Assembly (NCBI GenBank): GCA_038057515.1
Contig: JBBUDB010000006.1
Span: 1-5,667, forward strand
Origin: DATJQA01 sp038057515
GTDB taxonomy: Bacteria > Patescibacteriota > Minisyncoccia > UBA6257 > 2-01-FULL-56-20
DNA length: 5,667 nucleotides
Direction: 5' to 3'
This document shows positions 5,566-5,667 of this stretch, piece after piece. Under the pieces are notes generated by a model that saw only the letters and a list, made by a program, of their open reading frames with translations, was not told the origin of the DNA and made no database searches. A program made the translations under genes and the position numbers. Position 1 is the stretch's first letter. Each line of letters begins with the position of its first letter.

Positions 5566-5637
5566 TGGGCACACAAGGGATCGGACCTTGGACCTCTTCG
5601 ATGTGAACGAAGCGCTCTACCACTGAGCTATGTGCCC
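5566..5637 (-). tRNA. tRNA-Val, anticodon CAC
   Basis: A 72-base cloverleaf is readable on the minus strand. The acceptor stem GGGCACA/TGTGCCC pairs perfectly, as do the D stem GCTC/GAGC (7-base loop with GG), the anticodon stem CTTCG/CGAAG and the T stem CAAGG/CCTTG. The anticodon loop TTCACAT places CAC at 5603-5605, which reads valine codon GTG. The discriminator base is A at 5566. CCA is not encoded: the next bases are CA and then the ATG of the GIY-YIG gene. The T-loop reads TCCGATC, with C at the position normally U55 (5584). All four stems are intact, so the gene is probably functional. Confidence 0.95.
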
Positions 5638-5647
5638 TTGGATTACC

Positions 5648-5653
5648 ATTATA
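5648..5653 (-). promoter_or_regulatory. Promoter -10 box for tRNA-Val, GIY-YIG and yvcK
   Basis: A perfect TATAAT lies on the minus strand, 10 bases before the tRNA 5' end, so transcription would start only about 2-4 bases upstream of the mature tRNA. The matching -35 would fall near 5671-5676, outside the window, and cannot be checked. Confidence 0.65.
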
Positions 5654-5667
5654 ACTTATCAAACCTA

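Noticed and set aside
5564..5662. A 33-codon N-terminal extension of the GIY-YIG protein
   Set aside because: The stretch is the tRNA-Val gene read as protein; the domain begins at the ATG at 5561-5563.
1..5667. CRISPR array or toxin-antitoxin pair
   Set aside because: No regularly spaced direct repeats and no paired small genes of that kind were seen on either strand.

Overview
The window looks like a piece of a Patescibacteria (CPR, probably Parcubacteria-like) chromosome. This rests on the very compact gene packing, a GIY-YIG mini-protein of a type common in that group, a Mur ligase that lacks its usual N-terminal domain, and a reverse-transcriptase tail resembling CPR and diversity-generating RTs. 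At least three genes (ftsI, rsmH, mraZ) end in TGA, so the standard bacterial code applies and the TGA-as-glycine CPR lineages are unlikely. Placement is by recognition from memory; no search was run.

All supported genes lie on the minus strand, so the reading order runs from high to low coordinates. Region A (5667 to about 4323) has a perfect TATAAT -10 box, then tRNA-Val(CAC), then a GIY-YIG protein starting 2 bases after the tRNA, then yvcK 5 bases further on. This looks like one transcription unit. Region B (4341 to about 3930) holds the C-terminal third of a reverse transcriptase, abutting and slightly overlapping the end of yvcK. Two terminator-like hairpins follow. Region C (3933 to 3827) is the control region of the division and cell-wall (dcw) cluster: a good sigma70-type promoter plus GTGG boxes on about one face of the helix, which form a probable MraZ operator. 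Region D (3826 to 1) is the start of the dcw cluster: mraZ, rsmH, ftsL, ftsI and the first 116 codons of a MurF-like ligase. rsmH/ftsL and ftsL/ftsI overlap. ftsI and murF are separated by a 124-base gap that is almost filled by a 117-base inverted-repeat structure.

The genes fit one theme. MraZ is the cluster regulator. RsmH methylates 16S rRNA. FtsL and FtsI belong to the septal peptidoglycan machine. The Mur ligase makes the peptidoglycan precursor. YvcK is a UDP-sugar-binding factor linked to wall precursor flux in other bacteria. No complete undescribed system is visible. The points most worth a second look are the tRNA/leaderless-gene junction with its odd T-loop, the decayed reverse transcriptase wedged between yvcK and mraZ, the phased operator that also resembles DnaA boxes on the other strand, the hairpin ahead of murF, and the general absence of Shine-Dalgarno sequences.
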